A stretch of 64,000 bases of DNA, from contig CALGKA010000057.1 in assembly GCA_937927895.1 (NCBI GenBank), forward strand, positions 20,993 through 84,992, given 5' to 3'. The position numbers and the translations under genes are program-made. This DNA is from an uncultured Granulosicoccaceae bacterium (lineage in GTDB: Bacteria; Pseudomonadota; Gammaproteobacteria; Granulosicoccales; Granulosicoccaceae). This document shows positions 45,396-53,767 of this stretch, piece by piece (the first letter of the stretch is position 1; the number at the start of each line of letters is the position of its first letter). The notes beneath the pieces are model-generated. The model was given only the letters and a program-made list of their open reading frames with translations, was not told where the DNA came from and searched no databases.

Positions 45396-46157
45396 TTGAG
45401 CTTCGAGACTACATCAAGCTTGAGCGCACGAAACATCAATTTTAGTTTCGGCGCTAAAACAGTCCTCGACAACGTACAAATAGAGGTGCCGAACGGAAAG
45501 TTCGTTGCTTTACTGGGCCAAAACGGTGCTGGTAAAACCACGCTGTTTTCTATTATCACAGGGTTATACGCGGCCCATGGCGGTGAGATCAGTATTGGTG
45601 GTTATGACCTACGTAAAGATATTCAAGCGGCTCTTGGGTCAATTGGTGTCGTTTTTCAACGCCCAACCTTAGATAGAGATCTAACGGTAAAGCAAAACCT
45701 GCGCTACTTTTGCAATCTGCACGGCATTTCACGTTCTGATGCGTACAAACGCATTGAAACTGCGTTAGAAAGCTACGGATTAGCTGAGCTTCACAAACGT
45801 AAAGTTACACAGCTAAGCGGCGGGCAACAAAGACGCGTAGAACTGGCGCGCGCAACGTTACATAACCCAAGGTTTCTTCTCCTAGATGAACCAACAGTAG
45901 GGCTTGATCACTCTAATCGATTAGAGTTTGTCAGTAACGTTAAAGCATTATGCAAGACGCTAAATGTGGGTGTACTGTGGGCTACTCATTTGATGGATGA
46001 AGTCGAAGACGCAGACTATGTTTATATTTTACATCACGGCAAAATACTGTTTGAAGGGAAATCCGATGATCTGCTAGAGACACATGGCAAAAACAGTATT
46101 GCTGAACTTTATAGTCACTTGACCGGTAAAACTACAGACGTGCAACACCCATCATGA
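45396..46157 (+). CDS. ABC transporter ATP-binding protein (PQQ-dependent alcohol dehydrogenase system)
   Basis: Up to 253 residues. Walker A is GQNGAGKTT, the signature is QLSGGQQRRVELARA, Walker B is FLLLDEPTVGLD and the switch His is in WATHLMDE. The start is not clear: TTG 45396 opens the frame and TTG 45420 (giving LSARNINFSFGAKTVLDNV) fits the family N-terminus better. No ATG or strong ribosome site was seen. It partners the permease directly downstream (ATGA overlap). Substrate unknown; export across the inner membrane in support of PQQ enzymes is presumed. Confidence 0.93.
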   Translation: MSFETTSSLSARNINFSFGAKTVLDNVQIEVPNGKFVALLGQNGAGKTTLFSIITGLYAAHGGEISIGGYDLRKDIQAALGSIGVVFQRPTLDRDLTVKQNLRYFCNLHGISRSDAYKRIETALESYGLAELHKRKVTQLSGGQQRRVELARATLHNPRFLLLDEPTVGLDHSNRLEFVSNVKALCKTLNVGVLWATHLMDEVEDADYVYILHHGKILFEGKSDDLLETHGKNSIAELYSHLTGKTTDVQHPS

Positions 46158-46969
46158 AATTAAAGCACGCTGCCAGTTGTTTTAGGGGAATACTGGCGCG
46201 TGAGAGCCTGCGTTTTTTAAATCAACGTGCGCGATTCTTTGCAGCACTAGTAAGACCCCTTGTATGGTTGTTTATTTTTGCAGCCGGTTTTCGTTCTGTA
46301 CTCGGGGTATCGATCATACCGCCGTATCAAACGTATGTGCTCTATGAGGAATACATAACACCGGGGCTACTGGGCATGATCATGTTGTTCAATGGCATGC
46401 AAAGTTCGCTGTCTATGGTGTATGACCGCGAGATGGGAAGTATGCGATTACTGTTGGTATCACCTTTGCCGCGTTGGTTCTTATTGCTAAGCAAATTGTT
46501 ATCAGGCGTTGGGGTAGCGTTATTGCAAGTGTATGTGTTTTTACTGATTGCCTGGTTTTGGGAGGTTAGGCCTCCGGTGGCGGGTTACTTTTTTGTGATA
46601 CCTGCATTGATCATCTCTGGTCTAATGCTTGGGGCTCTGGGGCTAATGTTATCTTCATTTGTCACCCAGCTTGAGAATTTTGCAGGTGTTATGAATTTTG
46701 TAATCTTTCCAATGTTTTTTGCGTCATCGGCACTTTATCCGTTATGGCGTGTGCGTGATTCAAGTGAAGCGCTATATTGGATTGCAAATCTTAATCCGTT
46801 TACGCATGCAGTAGAATTTGTACGCTTTGCATTATATTCAGAATTCAATTGGCAGGCAGGGCTGATTACACTTTTGTGTACCTTGTTCTTTTTAGCAGTC
46901 GCCATTTGGGGGTACGATCCACTAAGGGGGTTCTTACCACGCAAAGGTGGTCCGGCCGCATCAAATTAA
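46154..46969 (+). CDS. ABC-2 type permease (PQQ-associated)
   Basis: 271 residues with six hydrophobic segments. ABC-2 features: the first segment WLFIFAAGFRSVLG, then YEEYITPGLLGMIMLFNGMQSSLSMVYDREMGSMRLLLVSPLPRW, and the late INPFTHAV-like NLNPFTHAVEFVRFALY. It overlaps the ATPase gene by 4 bases and is its membrane partner. Homologues sit in the same order in PQQ alcohol-oxidation loci. Confidence 0.94.
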   Translation: MKLKHAASCFRGILARESLRFLNQRARFFAALVRPLVWLFIFAAGFRSVLGVSIIPPYQTYVLYEEYITPGLLGMIMLFNGMQSSLSMVYDREMGSMRLLLVSPLPRWFLLLSKLLSGVGVALLQVYVFLLIAWFWEVRPPVAGYFFVIPALIISGLMLGALGLMLSSFVTQLENFAGVMNFVIFPMFFASSALYPLWRVRDSSEALYWIANLNPFTHAVEFVRFALYSEFNWQAGLITLLCTLFFLAVAIWGYDPLRGFLPRKGGPAASN

Positions 46970-46980
46970 CAGGAGTCCTT

Positions 46981-47649
46981 ATGAACGATAAGACTAAATT
47001 TGTGTTTAATTTGTTCTGTTTAAAAACTACCGTCATTGTGTCTGTGCTAGCAAGCTTTTGGGTTGCATCATCCACACTGAACATTGTTACAGCAAACACT
47101 GAAATAGATATTGAGTGGCCTTGCATACAAGCTTATGTGCCTGAAGTTTCAGTGGCTGTGGTGTGGCCTGAACCCATAGAAGATGAAATGGTGGGTAGTT
47201 GGCTTAAAGACAAAGAACTCAAAAAAATAGTCAATGAGTTTGGTGACCTTGAACAACTCAATGATGCCGCCCGTGATCGAATCGCGACATTTGCAGAATC
47301 AGTTCCTGAAGAAAAAAGAATCGAAGTGTACAGCCAAGTAGCTGACGGCGTTGTGTATCGATTTAATCAGCGGCGTGTTGATTACTTTAAAGGCATTCGC
47401 AAATTTACTCGTCAGCAAATAGCTATCTCACAACAAGTTCAAGATCACCTCAATGAGTTGGTTGTTCTAGAGGGTAAAACCGATGAAGATTCGCAGAAGA
47501 GAGTTGCGGATATAAGAGAGACCACTGCGTGGCAGCAGAGAATATTTGATCGACGCGAGGGGGCAATTCGCCTGCTATGTGAGGCCCCGGTAGAACTTGA
47601 GACTGTCATGGGCGATATCTTAAGAGACCTTGCGCAGTATCTTCCGTAG
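46981..47649 (+). CDS. Exported alpha-helical protein of the XoxF region
   Basis: 222 residues from ATG 46981, preceded by AGGAGT; the longer frame runs back into the permease gene and is not supported. A signal segment (TVIVSVLASFWVASSTLNIVTAN) precedes a mature part starting EWPCIQAYVPEVSVAVVWPEP and then strongly helical (QQIAISQQVQDHLNELVVLEGKTDEDSQKRVADIRE). Two cysteines. No named family was recognised. It starts 11 bp after the permease stop and so belongs to that operon. Confidence 0.8.
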   Translation: MNDKTKFVFNLFCLKTTVIVSVLASFWVASSTLNIVTANTEIDIEWPCIQAYVPEVSVAVVWPEPIEDEMVGSWLKDKELKKIVNEFGDLEQLNDAARDRIATFAESVPEEKRIEVYSQVADGVVYRFNQRRVDYFKGIRKFTRQQIAISQQVQDHLNELVVLEGKTDEDSQKRVADIRETTAWQQRIFDRREGAIRLLCEAPVELETVMGDILRDLAQYLP

Positions 47650-47694
47650 CAGATAACACCGTTTGCACTATGAGTATTATTGATTAAGGTGCCT

Positions 47695-48726
47695 ATGAAT
47701 AAGAAGGATACAGAATCGAGCGACGCATCCGGTGATGGCCGAAAGGCTGAATTGACTGATCCATCGCTTACTGCACGGCGTTATTACCTGGCCAAGATCG
47801 CAGCCGCTGGTGGGTCTCTGTTTTTTCCCAACGCAGGTAACGCTCAACAAACGGATCAATCAAATCCTGACAACAAGCCACTTGATTTCGGATTTATCAA
47901 GCAACCGTTGGGAGAGATGATCCCGCTGGGTTTACATCGATTACATTCATTGTGTTTGGGTGATGCCGATGTCACTGTTCTATTTGAGCCAGGTTTGGGT
48001 GGCTCTTCACTTGAATGGCTCCCGATTGCCGAAGAAATTACCAATAGAGCACGTGCGTGTATATATGATCGAGCAGGTTACGCCTGGAGCGACCCTGGCA
48101 ACAGCACACGCCATGTAACGCGGTTAGCGAGTGAAGCCAGGCAACTGCTAAGTAAGTTAGATATAGACAATAAAGTTATTTTGGTTGGCCATTCCTACGG
48201 TGGGTTAATCATGCGTCAACTAGCGTCTACCATGCCAGATAAAGTGCTTGGTTTAATACTGGTAGATGCATCACATGAAGAACAATTTACCCGACTGGCT
48301 GGCGAGAGCAGTAAATCTATGTTGCCTACATCTAATAATTTTGTCGTTTCAGCGCCAGAACTGCCAGCGGGTTTGCGCGACGATATAAAAAAGAAAGTAC
48401 AAGCATTTTCTCGTATGCGTAAAACCTATACAGCGCTACATGCAGAGATAAGTTCGTTTCGTGATTCGTGTACTTACATAAAGCAAACCCGCGGTAAGTT
48501 TGATTTTCCGGTAGTGGTTATTAGTCGCGGATTAGATCCTTATATTGATACCAGTGAGGCGAACAACAAAGATAAAATATGGCATGAACTGCAAACAGAT
48601 CTATTGACTTTGAGTGATAACTCTCAGCAAATTATAGCGAGTGAAAGTGGACATCATATTCATATTGATCAGCCGGAATTGATAATAGAATCTATTGATC
48701 AACTATTGTTATTGCATAGTAAATAA
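47695..48726 (+). CDS. Exported alpha/beta hydrolase
   Basis: 343 residues from ATG 47695, which follows AAGGT. The nucleophile elbow is GHSYGGL (GxSxG), the oxyanion region is FEPGLGGSSLEW and the catalytic His is in SGHHIHIDQPE. The N-terminal region (TARRYYLAKIAAAGGSLFFPNAGNA) has an Arg-Arg followed by a hydrophobic stretch, as in a Tat-type signal. The substrate is not known. It is 2 bp from the SoxC-like gene. Confidence 0.88.
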   Translation: MNKKDTESSDASGDGRKAELTDPSLTARRYYLAKIAAAGGSLFFPNAGNAQQTDQSNPDNKPLDFGFIKQPLGEMIPLGLHRLHSLCLGDADVTVLFEPGLGGSSLEWLPIAEEITNRARACIYDRAGYAWSDPGNSTRHVTRLASEARQLLSKLDIDNKVILVGHSYGGLIMRQLASTMPDKVLGLILVDASHEEQFTRLAGESSKSMLPTSNNFVVSAPELPAGLRDDIKKKVQAFSRMRKTYTALHAEISSFRDSCTYIKQTRGKFDFPVVVISRGLDPYIDTSEANNKDKIWHELQTDLLTLSDNSQQIIASESGHHIHIDQPELIIESIDQLLLLHSK

Positions 48727-48727
48727 A

Positions 48728-50011
48728 ATGACGTGGTCTAAAAAAAATAATAGCAATTTTCGCACTGAAACGGTTGCAGGTGGTGGGCTTTTATCACGCA
48801 GGAATTTCATAACAAATGCTGCAACCGGCAGTGCTGTTTTTTTGCCTATGAGCTATGCAGCTGCAGAATCGTTTGAAGGAGTACCGGAAACCTGGCTTAC
48901 CAAAGGCGGTGAGTTCAGCAACTATGGTATGCCCCCCGATTCAGGTCAGCACCCGATCCGTTGGATCTCAAATCATCCGGCAGTACCGGGTGAGGGGGTA
49001 ACGTGGACTCCGCATCATCAACTTCAAGGCAGTATTACTCCAAACGGTTTGCACTTTGAACGGCACCATAATGGTGTGCCGCATATAGAGGCAGCTACCT
49101 GGGAGCTCGCACTACACGGCAAGTTAGCAAAACCGACCGCGTTATCTTTAAACGATCTGCATCGGTTACCTATGCACTCTGAAACATTATTTATAGAGTG
49201 CGGTGGGAACAGTAACGCTATGTGGCGTGATCAGCCAATACAAACTGCGGCTGGATATATTCATGGTTTGTTATCTTGTGCTGAATGGACAGGCGTTAAA
49301 CTATCTCACGTACTGGAACTAGCAGGCATTGATCCTGATGCTACCTGGGTTATCGCTGATGGGCTTGATAGTTCTGGTGTTACGGTAAGTATTCCGCTGG
49401 AAAAAGCACTAGATGACGTACTAATAGGGCTGTATCAAAACGGTGAGCCCGTTAGACCTTCTCAGGGGTATCCAGCAAGGTTGGTGGTACCTGGTTGGGA
49501 AGGTATTACCCATGTTAAGTGGCTGCGGAGTATAATGCTGACGGACAAGCCGTTGATGTCAAAGTTTGACAGTGTCAGCTATACCGACCTTATGCTAGAC
49601 GGAAAATTCAATCGCTTTAGCTTTGTAATGGAAGTTAAATCGTTTATTACTCAGCCTTCACCAGGGTATGAGTTACAACAAAAAGGCTTATATGAAATAC
49701 GCGGTTTGGCGTGGTCTGGTGCTGCGCCTATTACGCGCGTACAAGTAAGTGCAGATGGTGGTTCGAGTTGGACTGATGCAGAGTTACAAAGCCCAGTGCT
49801 AGCGAATTCCTTGACGCGTTTTCGAGTGCCATGGAATTGGACTGGATCACCTGCAACACTGCTGAGTCGTGCTACTGACAGTCTAGGGAATATTCAGCCT
49901 TTGCGGTCAGAGATTATTAACAACAAGGGTGGTAATTCATACTATCACTACAACGGTACCACCGTTTGGTCAGTAGATGAGCAGGGTGGTGTTCGTCATG
50001 TCTATATTTAA
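48728..50011 (+). CDS. SoxC-like molybdopterin sulfite/sulfane dehydrogenase subunit
   Basis: 427 residues from ATG 48728. A Tat signal (LSRRNFITNAATGSAVF) exports the folded cofactor enzyme. The sulfite-oxidase fold is seen with the molybdenum-ligand Cys in IECGGNSNAMW, the SYPARLVVPGW-like QGYPARLVVPGWEGITHVKWL, and a C-terminal Mo-co dimerisation domain (IRGLAWSGAAPITRVQVSADGG). In Sox systems SoxCD oxidises the sulfane sulfur on SoxY. Here it probably acts on the SoxYZ-like carriers of the quinoprotein relay. Confidence 0.92.
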   Translation: MTWSKKNNSNFRTETVAGGGLLSRRNFITNAATGSAVFLPMSYAAAESFEGVPETWLTKGGEFSNYGMPPDSGQHPIRWISNHPAVPGEGVTWTPHHQLQGSITPNGLHFERHHNGVPHIEAATWELALHGKLAKPTALSLNDLHRLPMHSETLFIECGGNSNAMWRDQPIQTAAGYIHGLLSCAEWTGVKLSHVLELAGIDPDATWVIADGLDSSGVTVSIPLEKALDDVLIGLYQNGEPVRPSQGYPARLVVPGWEGITHVKWLRSIMLTDKPLMSKFDSVSYTDLMLDGKFNRFSFVMEVKSFITQPSPGYELQQKGLYEIRGLAWSGAAPITRVQVSADGGSSWTDAELQSPVLANSLTRFRVPWNWTGSPATLLSRATDSLGNIQPLRSEIINNKGGNSYYHYNGTTVWSVDEQGGVRHVYI

Positions 50012-50591
50012 ATCAAAAGATAGTGTAGCGGTAACTGTTGTACCGAACGTTTTATCGTTAGTTTTATTGTGTTTTTCATTGAGTGTTTTTATTCCAGTTG
50101 CAATTGCCACTGAGCTCAGCGCATCCGAAAAAAATCAAGGCCTGGGGAGATCTCTTAGCAGCGCCGAGATAGACGCCTTGGACACCCATATTTTTCTCGA
50201 TGGAACTAATTTGCCAGCAGGCCAGGGTAGTGTTGCAGCTGGCCGCGAACTCTACAGCCAACATTGCAGTGCTTGTCATGGGCACGCGGGAGAAGGTGGG
50301 AGTGCATTAGAGTTGGTTGGAGACCGTGCATTATTGACCACGCCGTACCCAGACAAAGGGATTGGTGTTTATTGGCCTTATGCGCCAACTTTATTTCAGT
50401 ATATCAAGCGTGCTATGCCGCCTGAGCACCCGGGCTTATTTGACAATAACGAACTTTATTCTTTGGTTGGATTTGTTTTGTATTTAAGTGATCTGTTACC
50501 AGAAGCTGGTGTCGTTAATCGCACCACTCTGGCAAATGTAGAGCTTCCTAATAAAGACGGCTTTGTTGATCAACTCCCTATTCCCAAATAA
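49998..50591 (+). CDS. SoxD-like c-type cytochrome
   Basis: 197 residues from ATG 49998, overlapping the SoxC-like gene by 14 bases. A signal/anchor segment (NVLSLVLLCFSLSVFIPVAIA) is followed by a single c-type heme domain. The heme site is CSACH, and the Met ligand is probably in KRAMPPEHPG. It is the likely electron acceptor subunit of the SoxC-like enzyme. Only one heme is present, fewer than in many SoxD proteins. Confidence 0.9.
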   Translation: MSIFKSKDSVAVTVVPNVLSLVLLCFSLSVFIPVAIATELSASEKNQGLGRSLSSAEIDALDTHIFLDGTNLPAGQGSVAAGRELYSQHCSACHGHAGEGGSALELVGDRALLTTPYPDKGIGVYWPYAPTLFQYIKRAMPPEHPGLFDNNELYSLVGFVLYLSDLLPEAGVVNRTTLANVELPNKDGFVDQLPIPK

Positions 50592-50820
50592 CACAAAAGG
50601 GTAAACTGAAAGGATAGGCAGATCCTACTAATGCATTGTAGAATAGGTCTACAGAAATTTTATTTTCGATTCAGACTCCGGTTTGTGCTTGAAGTTTTTA
50701 AGTATTGATTCAGGTAATGAATGCTAGGTTTAGTTCAGTAAAATTTATCGTATATTTTGGAAATAAATTCAATAATCGATAACCATCCATATGTAACAGT
50801 GTTTAAAACAGCGAGGACAC

Positions 50821-51291
50821 ATGAGCATTACACTTTCAAAAAGTCGAGCGATAGCCATAGTTATTTTTGCGCTTATTGCAACGACAGGTAAAGCAGCCTT
50901 CGCTGCAGATCACACTATTACAGCGTTGGCTGTTAAGTTTAATCCTATGTTTACGTATATCGAGCCGGGCGATACAGTTAACTGGGAAAGTATGGACGGT
51001 CACAACATAGAAACAATAGATACTATGGTGCCTGAAGGCTTTGAGAAAATTAATTCTGAGCTCGGCGCTAGTGTGAGTGTCACTTTTGATAAAGAAGGTA
51101 TTATTGTCTATAAATGCACGCCGCATTGGGGGGCTCGCATGGGTGGACTAATCATTGTTGGTAAGCCAGCAGATGCAGGTGCCATCCTTGATGCTTATTT
51201 TGCCAGTATCGAATCAGATCGTTCGAATCTACCTGCTAAAGGCCTTATAAAGAAGGCGCGCAAAGATATGGAGTCTAAAGGGCTGCTTTAG
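50821..51291 (+). CDS. Pseudoazurin-type blue copper protein
   Basis: 156 residues. The signal peptide ends at about AAFA-AD. The type-1 copper ligands are complete: His61 (DGHNIET), Cys99, His102 and Met107 (YKCTPHWGARM). The C-terminal two-helix extension is characteristic of pseudoazurin. It carries electrons in the periplasm. It has a 229-bp upstream region and its own terminator, so it is transcribed alone, just before pqqA. It may accept electrons from the XoxF or SoxCD-like enzymes. Confidence 0.94.
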   Translation: MSITLSKSRAIAIVIFALIATTGKAAFAADHTITALAVKFNPMFTYIEPGDTVNWESMDGHNIETIDTMVPEGFEKINSELGASVSVTFDKEGIIVYKCTPHWGARMGGLIIVGKPADAGAILDAYFASIESDRSNLPAKGLIKKARKDMESKGLL

Positions 51292-51319
51292 GTTATAAAA
51301 ACACCTTTAATACCAAAGA

Positions 51320-51345
51320 AACGGGTGGCTTGGCCGCCCGTTTTT
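51320..51345 (+). terminator. Terminator after the pseudoazurin gene
   Basis: AACGGGTGGC-TTG-GCCGCCCGTT followed by a T-run; one G-U pair. Confidence 0.88.
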
Positions 51346-51482
51346 CGTTGTAAATCAAGAAGATTTCGGCGTCTCTAGCAATTAGCGAAAATCGCTAGGT
51401 GAAATTCAACAATACACGATACCGGCAGAAAGATTTACGTGTCACTCTCCTTGTCGAGACTCAGGAATCTTAGTCTTTAAGT

Positions 51483-51498
51483 ATTTTAATATTAAAAT
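51483..51498. promoter_or_regulatory. 16-bp perfect palindrome upstream of pqqA
   Basis: ATTTTAATATTAAAAT is self-complementary, ending 5 bp before the pqqA ribosome site (CGGAGAG). It could be an operator at or after the pqq promoter. AT-rich palindromes also arise by chance. Confidence 0.35.
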
Positions 51499-51515
51499 TC
51501 ACTCGGAGAGAAATT

Positions 51516-51590
51516 ATGAAATGGGAAACACCAAAAGCTGTTGATGTTCGCTACGGTTTCGAAATCACTATGTATTTCGCACACCGCTAA
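51516..51590 (+). CDS. pqqA: PQQ precursor peptide PqqA
   Basis: 24 residues, MKWETPKAVDVRYGFEITMY then FAHR. It is the ribosomal peptide whose Glu16 and Tyr20 are joined and excised to make PQQ. The E-x-x-x-Y core is intact. A GGAGAG site stands 7 bases upstream. It heads pqqABCDE, with a strong hairpin between it and pqqB. Confidence 0.97.
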   Translation: MKWETPKAVDVRYGFEITMYFAHR

Positions 51591-51599
51591 GGCGTACCG

Positions 51600-51624
51600 G
51601 CCATCCGGTGATTTACCGGGTGGC
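51600..51624 (+). promoter_or_regulatory. Hairpin between pqqA and pqqB
   Basis: GCCATCCGGT-GATTT-ACCGGGTGGC is a 10-bp stem with one G-U pair, and no T-run follows. Such intercistronic hairpins stabilise the pqqA message or partly stop transcription, so that the peptide is made in excess over the enzymes. Confidence 0.7.
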
Positions 51625-51737
51625 ACTTCCTTATCTACTGTTAAATACTTGCAGTTTAAATGTCATCATTGAATAGTCAGTACGTGACATGTCGATAGTA
51701 GGCTTGGGTAAGCAAAACCATAACGCAAGTAACAGCA

Positions 51738-52664
51738 TTGAAAATTGAAATACTAGGCTCTGCTGCAGGAGGTGGTTTCCCTCAGTGGAACTGTAACTGC
51801 AATATGTGTAAAGGGGTGCGCACCGGTAGTATTAATGCACGCGCAAGAACGCAATCATCAATTGCTGTTTCAAGCACCGGCAACGCTGAAGAAGGTTGGC
51901 TTTTGTTCAATGCATCGCCTGATATTTTAACTCAGCTTAAAGCTTCACAGAGCTTACAACCTGCGCGCCAAGTGCGTGATACAGGTATTAAAAGTATTTT
52001 CTTGCTTGACTCTCAGATAGACCATACAACGGGTTTATTGATGCTGCGTGAGAGTGATACGCCTTTGAAAATATGGTGTACAGAACAAGTTCGTGAAGAC
52101 TTAACCACCGGTAACCCGTTGTTCAATGTTTTATCGCATTACTGCGACATTGAGTGGAACAAAATAACACCAGGCGAATCTTACAATGATATACCTGGTG
52201 CTCAGGGGATTCGCGTTGACGTACTGCCGCTCACCAGTAACGCACCGCCTTATTCACCGCGTCGGGATAAACCGTTGCCTGGGGACACCGTGGGTATTTT
52301 AATGACTGACGAAAGTGGCGGTAAAAAAGTATTCTACGCACCAGGGCTTGGTGAAATTGAAGTGCCGGTTTGGGTGGCAATGCAGGCGGCGGACCTAATA
52401 CTGGTTGATGGTACCATGTGGACTGACGATGAAATGCAGCAAGCTGGAATCTCTAAAAAGAGCGCGCGTTCAATGGGGCATCTACCGCAGAGTGGTGAGG
52501 GCGGCATGATCGAATATTTAGATAAGCTTTCATCTGATACAAGAAAAGTTCTGATTCATATAAACAATACCAACCCGATACTTGATGAAAACAGCGAGCA
52601 GCACGCGACATTAAAAAACAAAGGTATTGAAGTATCTTACGACGGAATGACGCTAGAAATATAA
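51738..52664 (+). CDS. pqqB: PQQ biosynthesis protein PqqB
   Basis: 308 residues, the family length. The protein is a metallo-beta-lactamase-fold oxidoreductase acting on the PqqA-derived dipeptide (hydroxylation of the tyrosine part). Signature: GSAAGGGFPQWNCNCNMC, DSQIDHTTGLLMLRE in place of HxHxDH, and SMGHLPQSGEGGMIEYL. The start is TTG 51738 (KIEILGSAAGGG fits the family), with no strong ribosome site, so its translation may be low compared with pqqA. Confidence 0.96.
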   Translation: MKIEILGSAAGGGFPQWNCNCNMCKGVRTGSINARARTQSSIAVSSTGNAEEGWLLFNASPDILTQLKASQSLQPARQVRDTGIKSIFLLDSQIDHTTGLLMLRESDTPLKIWCTEQVREDLTTGNPLFNVLSHYCDIEWNKITPGESYNDIPGAQGIRVDVLPLTSNAPPYSPRRDKPLPGDTVGILMTDESGGKKVFYAPGLGEIEVPVWVAMQAADLILVDGTMWTDDEMQQAGISKKSARSMGHLPQSGEGGMIEYLDKLSSDTRKVLIHINNTNPILDENSEQHATLKNKGIEVSYDGMTLEI

Positions 52665-52691
52665 GCAGCGAAGAAATAAGAGAGGAATAAC

Positions 52692-53498
52692 ATGGCTGAT
52701 CTGCATACTACCCCCTGGACCACGTCAGAATTTGAAGAGCGCTTACGTGCCAAAGGTAAGGCGTATCATATAAACCACCCGTACAACGTAATGCTAAGTG
52801 CGGGTAAGGCCAATAAAGACCAAATTAGAGGCTGGGTTGCCAACCGCTACTACTACCAGCAAGCTATTCCGTTGAAAGACGGGGCGGTTTTGTCTGCCTG
52901 TGATGATCGAGAAGTTCGCAAAGAATGGTTGCAGCGTATTCGTGATCATGATGGCTACGACGATGATCCCGGTGGTATTGAAGCGTGGATCAAGCTAGGT
53001 CAGGCGGTAGGCTTATCACGTGAAGAAATCACAGACATGCGCCACGTGTTGCCAGGCGTTCGATACGCCGTAGATGCCTACGTTAATTTTGCTAGAACAC
53101 GCCCGTGGCAAGAATCTGTCTGTGCCTCATTAACAGAACTTTTTGCGCCCGCTATACACAAGCAGCGTTTGGCCACTTGGCCTGAGCACTACCAATGGAT
53201 TGATCCTACTGGTCTGCAGTACTTTCGAAACCGAGTACAACAAGCGAGACGCGATGTAGAGCATGGCCTGTCGATCACACTTGACTATTTTGACACGGTT
53301 GAGTTGCAACACCGAGCGCTCGACATACTGCAATTTAAGTTAGAGGTGCTGTGGCAAATCAGTGATGCAATGTCAGTGCGCTATGGACTGCCCGACTGGA
53401 AACCATTGCCAAAGCTTGAAGATGCTGCATTTGAGCCGCCTACTGCAGCCACGGCGGCACAAGCTACACAAGCTGTGCGTGAGCCCGTAACGGCATGA
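52692..53498 (+). CDS. pqqC: PQQ synthase PqqC
   Basis: 268 residues. It carries out the last step, cofactor-free ring closure and eight-electron oxidation of AHQQ to PQQ. The N-terminus [46 protein letters not shown] matches PqqC. Active-site pattern [15 protein letters not shown] and the last family helix follow. A roughly 20-residue Ala/Thr-rich tail closes the protein. Its stop overlaps pqqD (ATGA). Confidence 0.96.
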   Translation: MADLHTTPWTTSEFEERLRAKGKAYHINHPYNVMLSAGKANKDQIRGWVANRYYYQQAIPLKDGAVLSACDDREVRKEWLQRIRDHDGYDDDPGGIEAWIKLGQAVGLSREEITDMRHVLPGVRYAVDAYVNFARTRPWQESVCASLTELFAPAIHKQRLATWPEHYQWIDPTGLQYFRNRVQQARRDVEHGLSITLDYFDTVELQHRALDILQFKLEVLWQISDAMSVRYGLPDWKPLPKLEDAAFEPPTAATAAQATQAVREPVTA

Positions 53499-53767
53499 CC
53501 ATAGAAACAACTAACATTGTAAAAGTCGCATCTGGTCTGCGGCTTCAATTTGAAGAAGCGCAAGATAGCTGGGTGCTACTTTACCCAGAAGGTATGGTAA
53601 AACTTAATCAAAGTGCTGCGGAAATTTTGCAACGCTGTGATGGCAAGCGTGATTTAGCTGATGTAATAGCGCTGCTTGAGAAAGACTTCGAGCAAACTGG
53701 GCTACAAGAAGATGTCATGTCTTTTATAGAAATAGCCCGCGAGCAAAAGTGGATAAAATTTCTCTAA
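53495..53767 (+). CDS. pqqD: PQQ biosynthesis protein PqqD
   Basis: 90 residues. A small chaperone that holds PqqA for PqqE (RRE fold). Typical are [51 protein letters not shown]. Overlaps pqqC by 4 bases and pqqE by one base (TAATG). Confidence 0.95.
   Translation: MTIETTNIVKVASGLRLQFEEAQDSWVLLYPEGMVKLNQSAAEILQRCDGKRDLADVIALLEKDFEQTGLQEDVMSFIEIAREQKWIKFL

Noticed and set aside
34335..50591. A complete thiosulfate-oxidising Sox system
   Set aside because: SoxYZ-like, SoxC-like and SoxD-like proteins are present, but soxA, soxX and soxB are not. The fused SoxYZ type and the PQQ context point to a quinoprotein relay.
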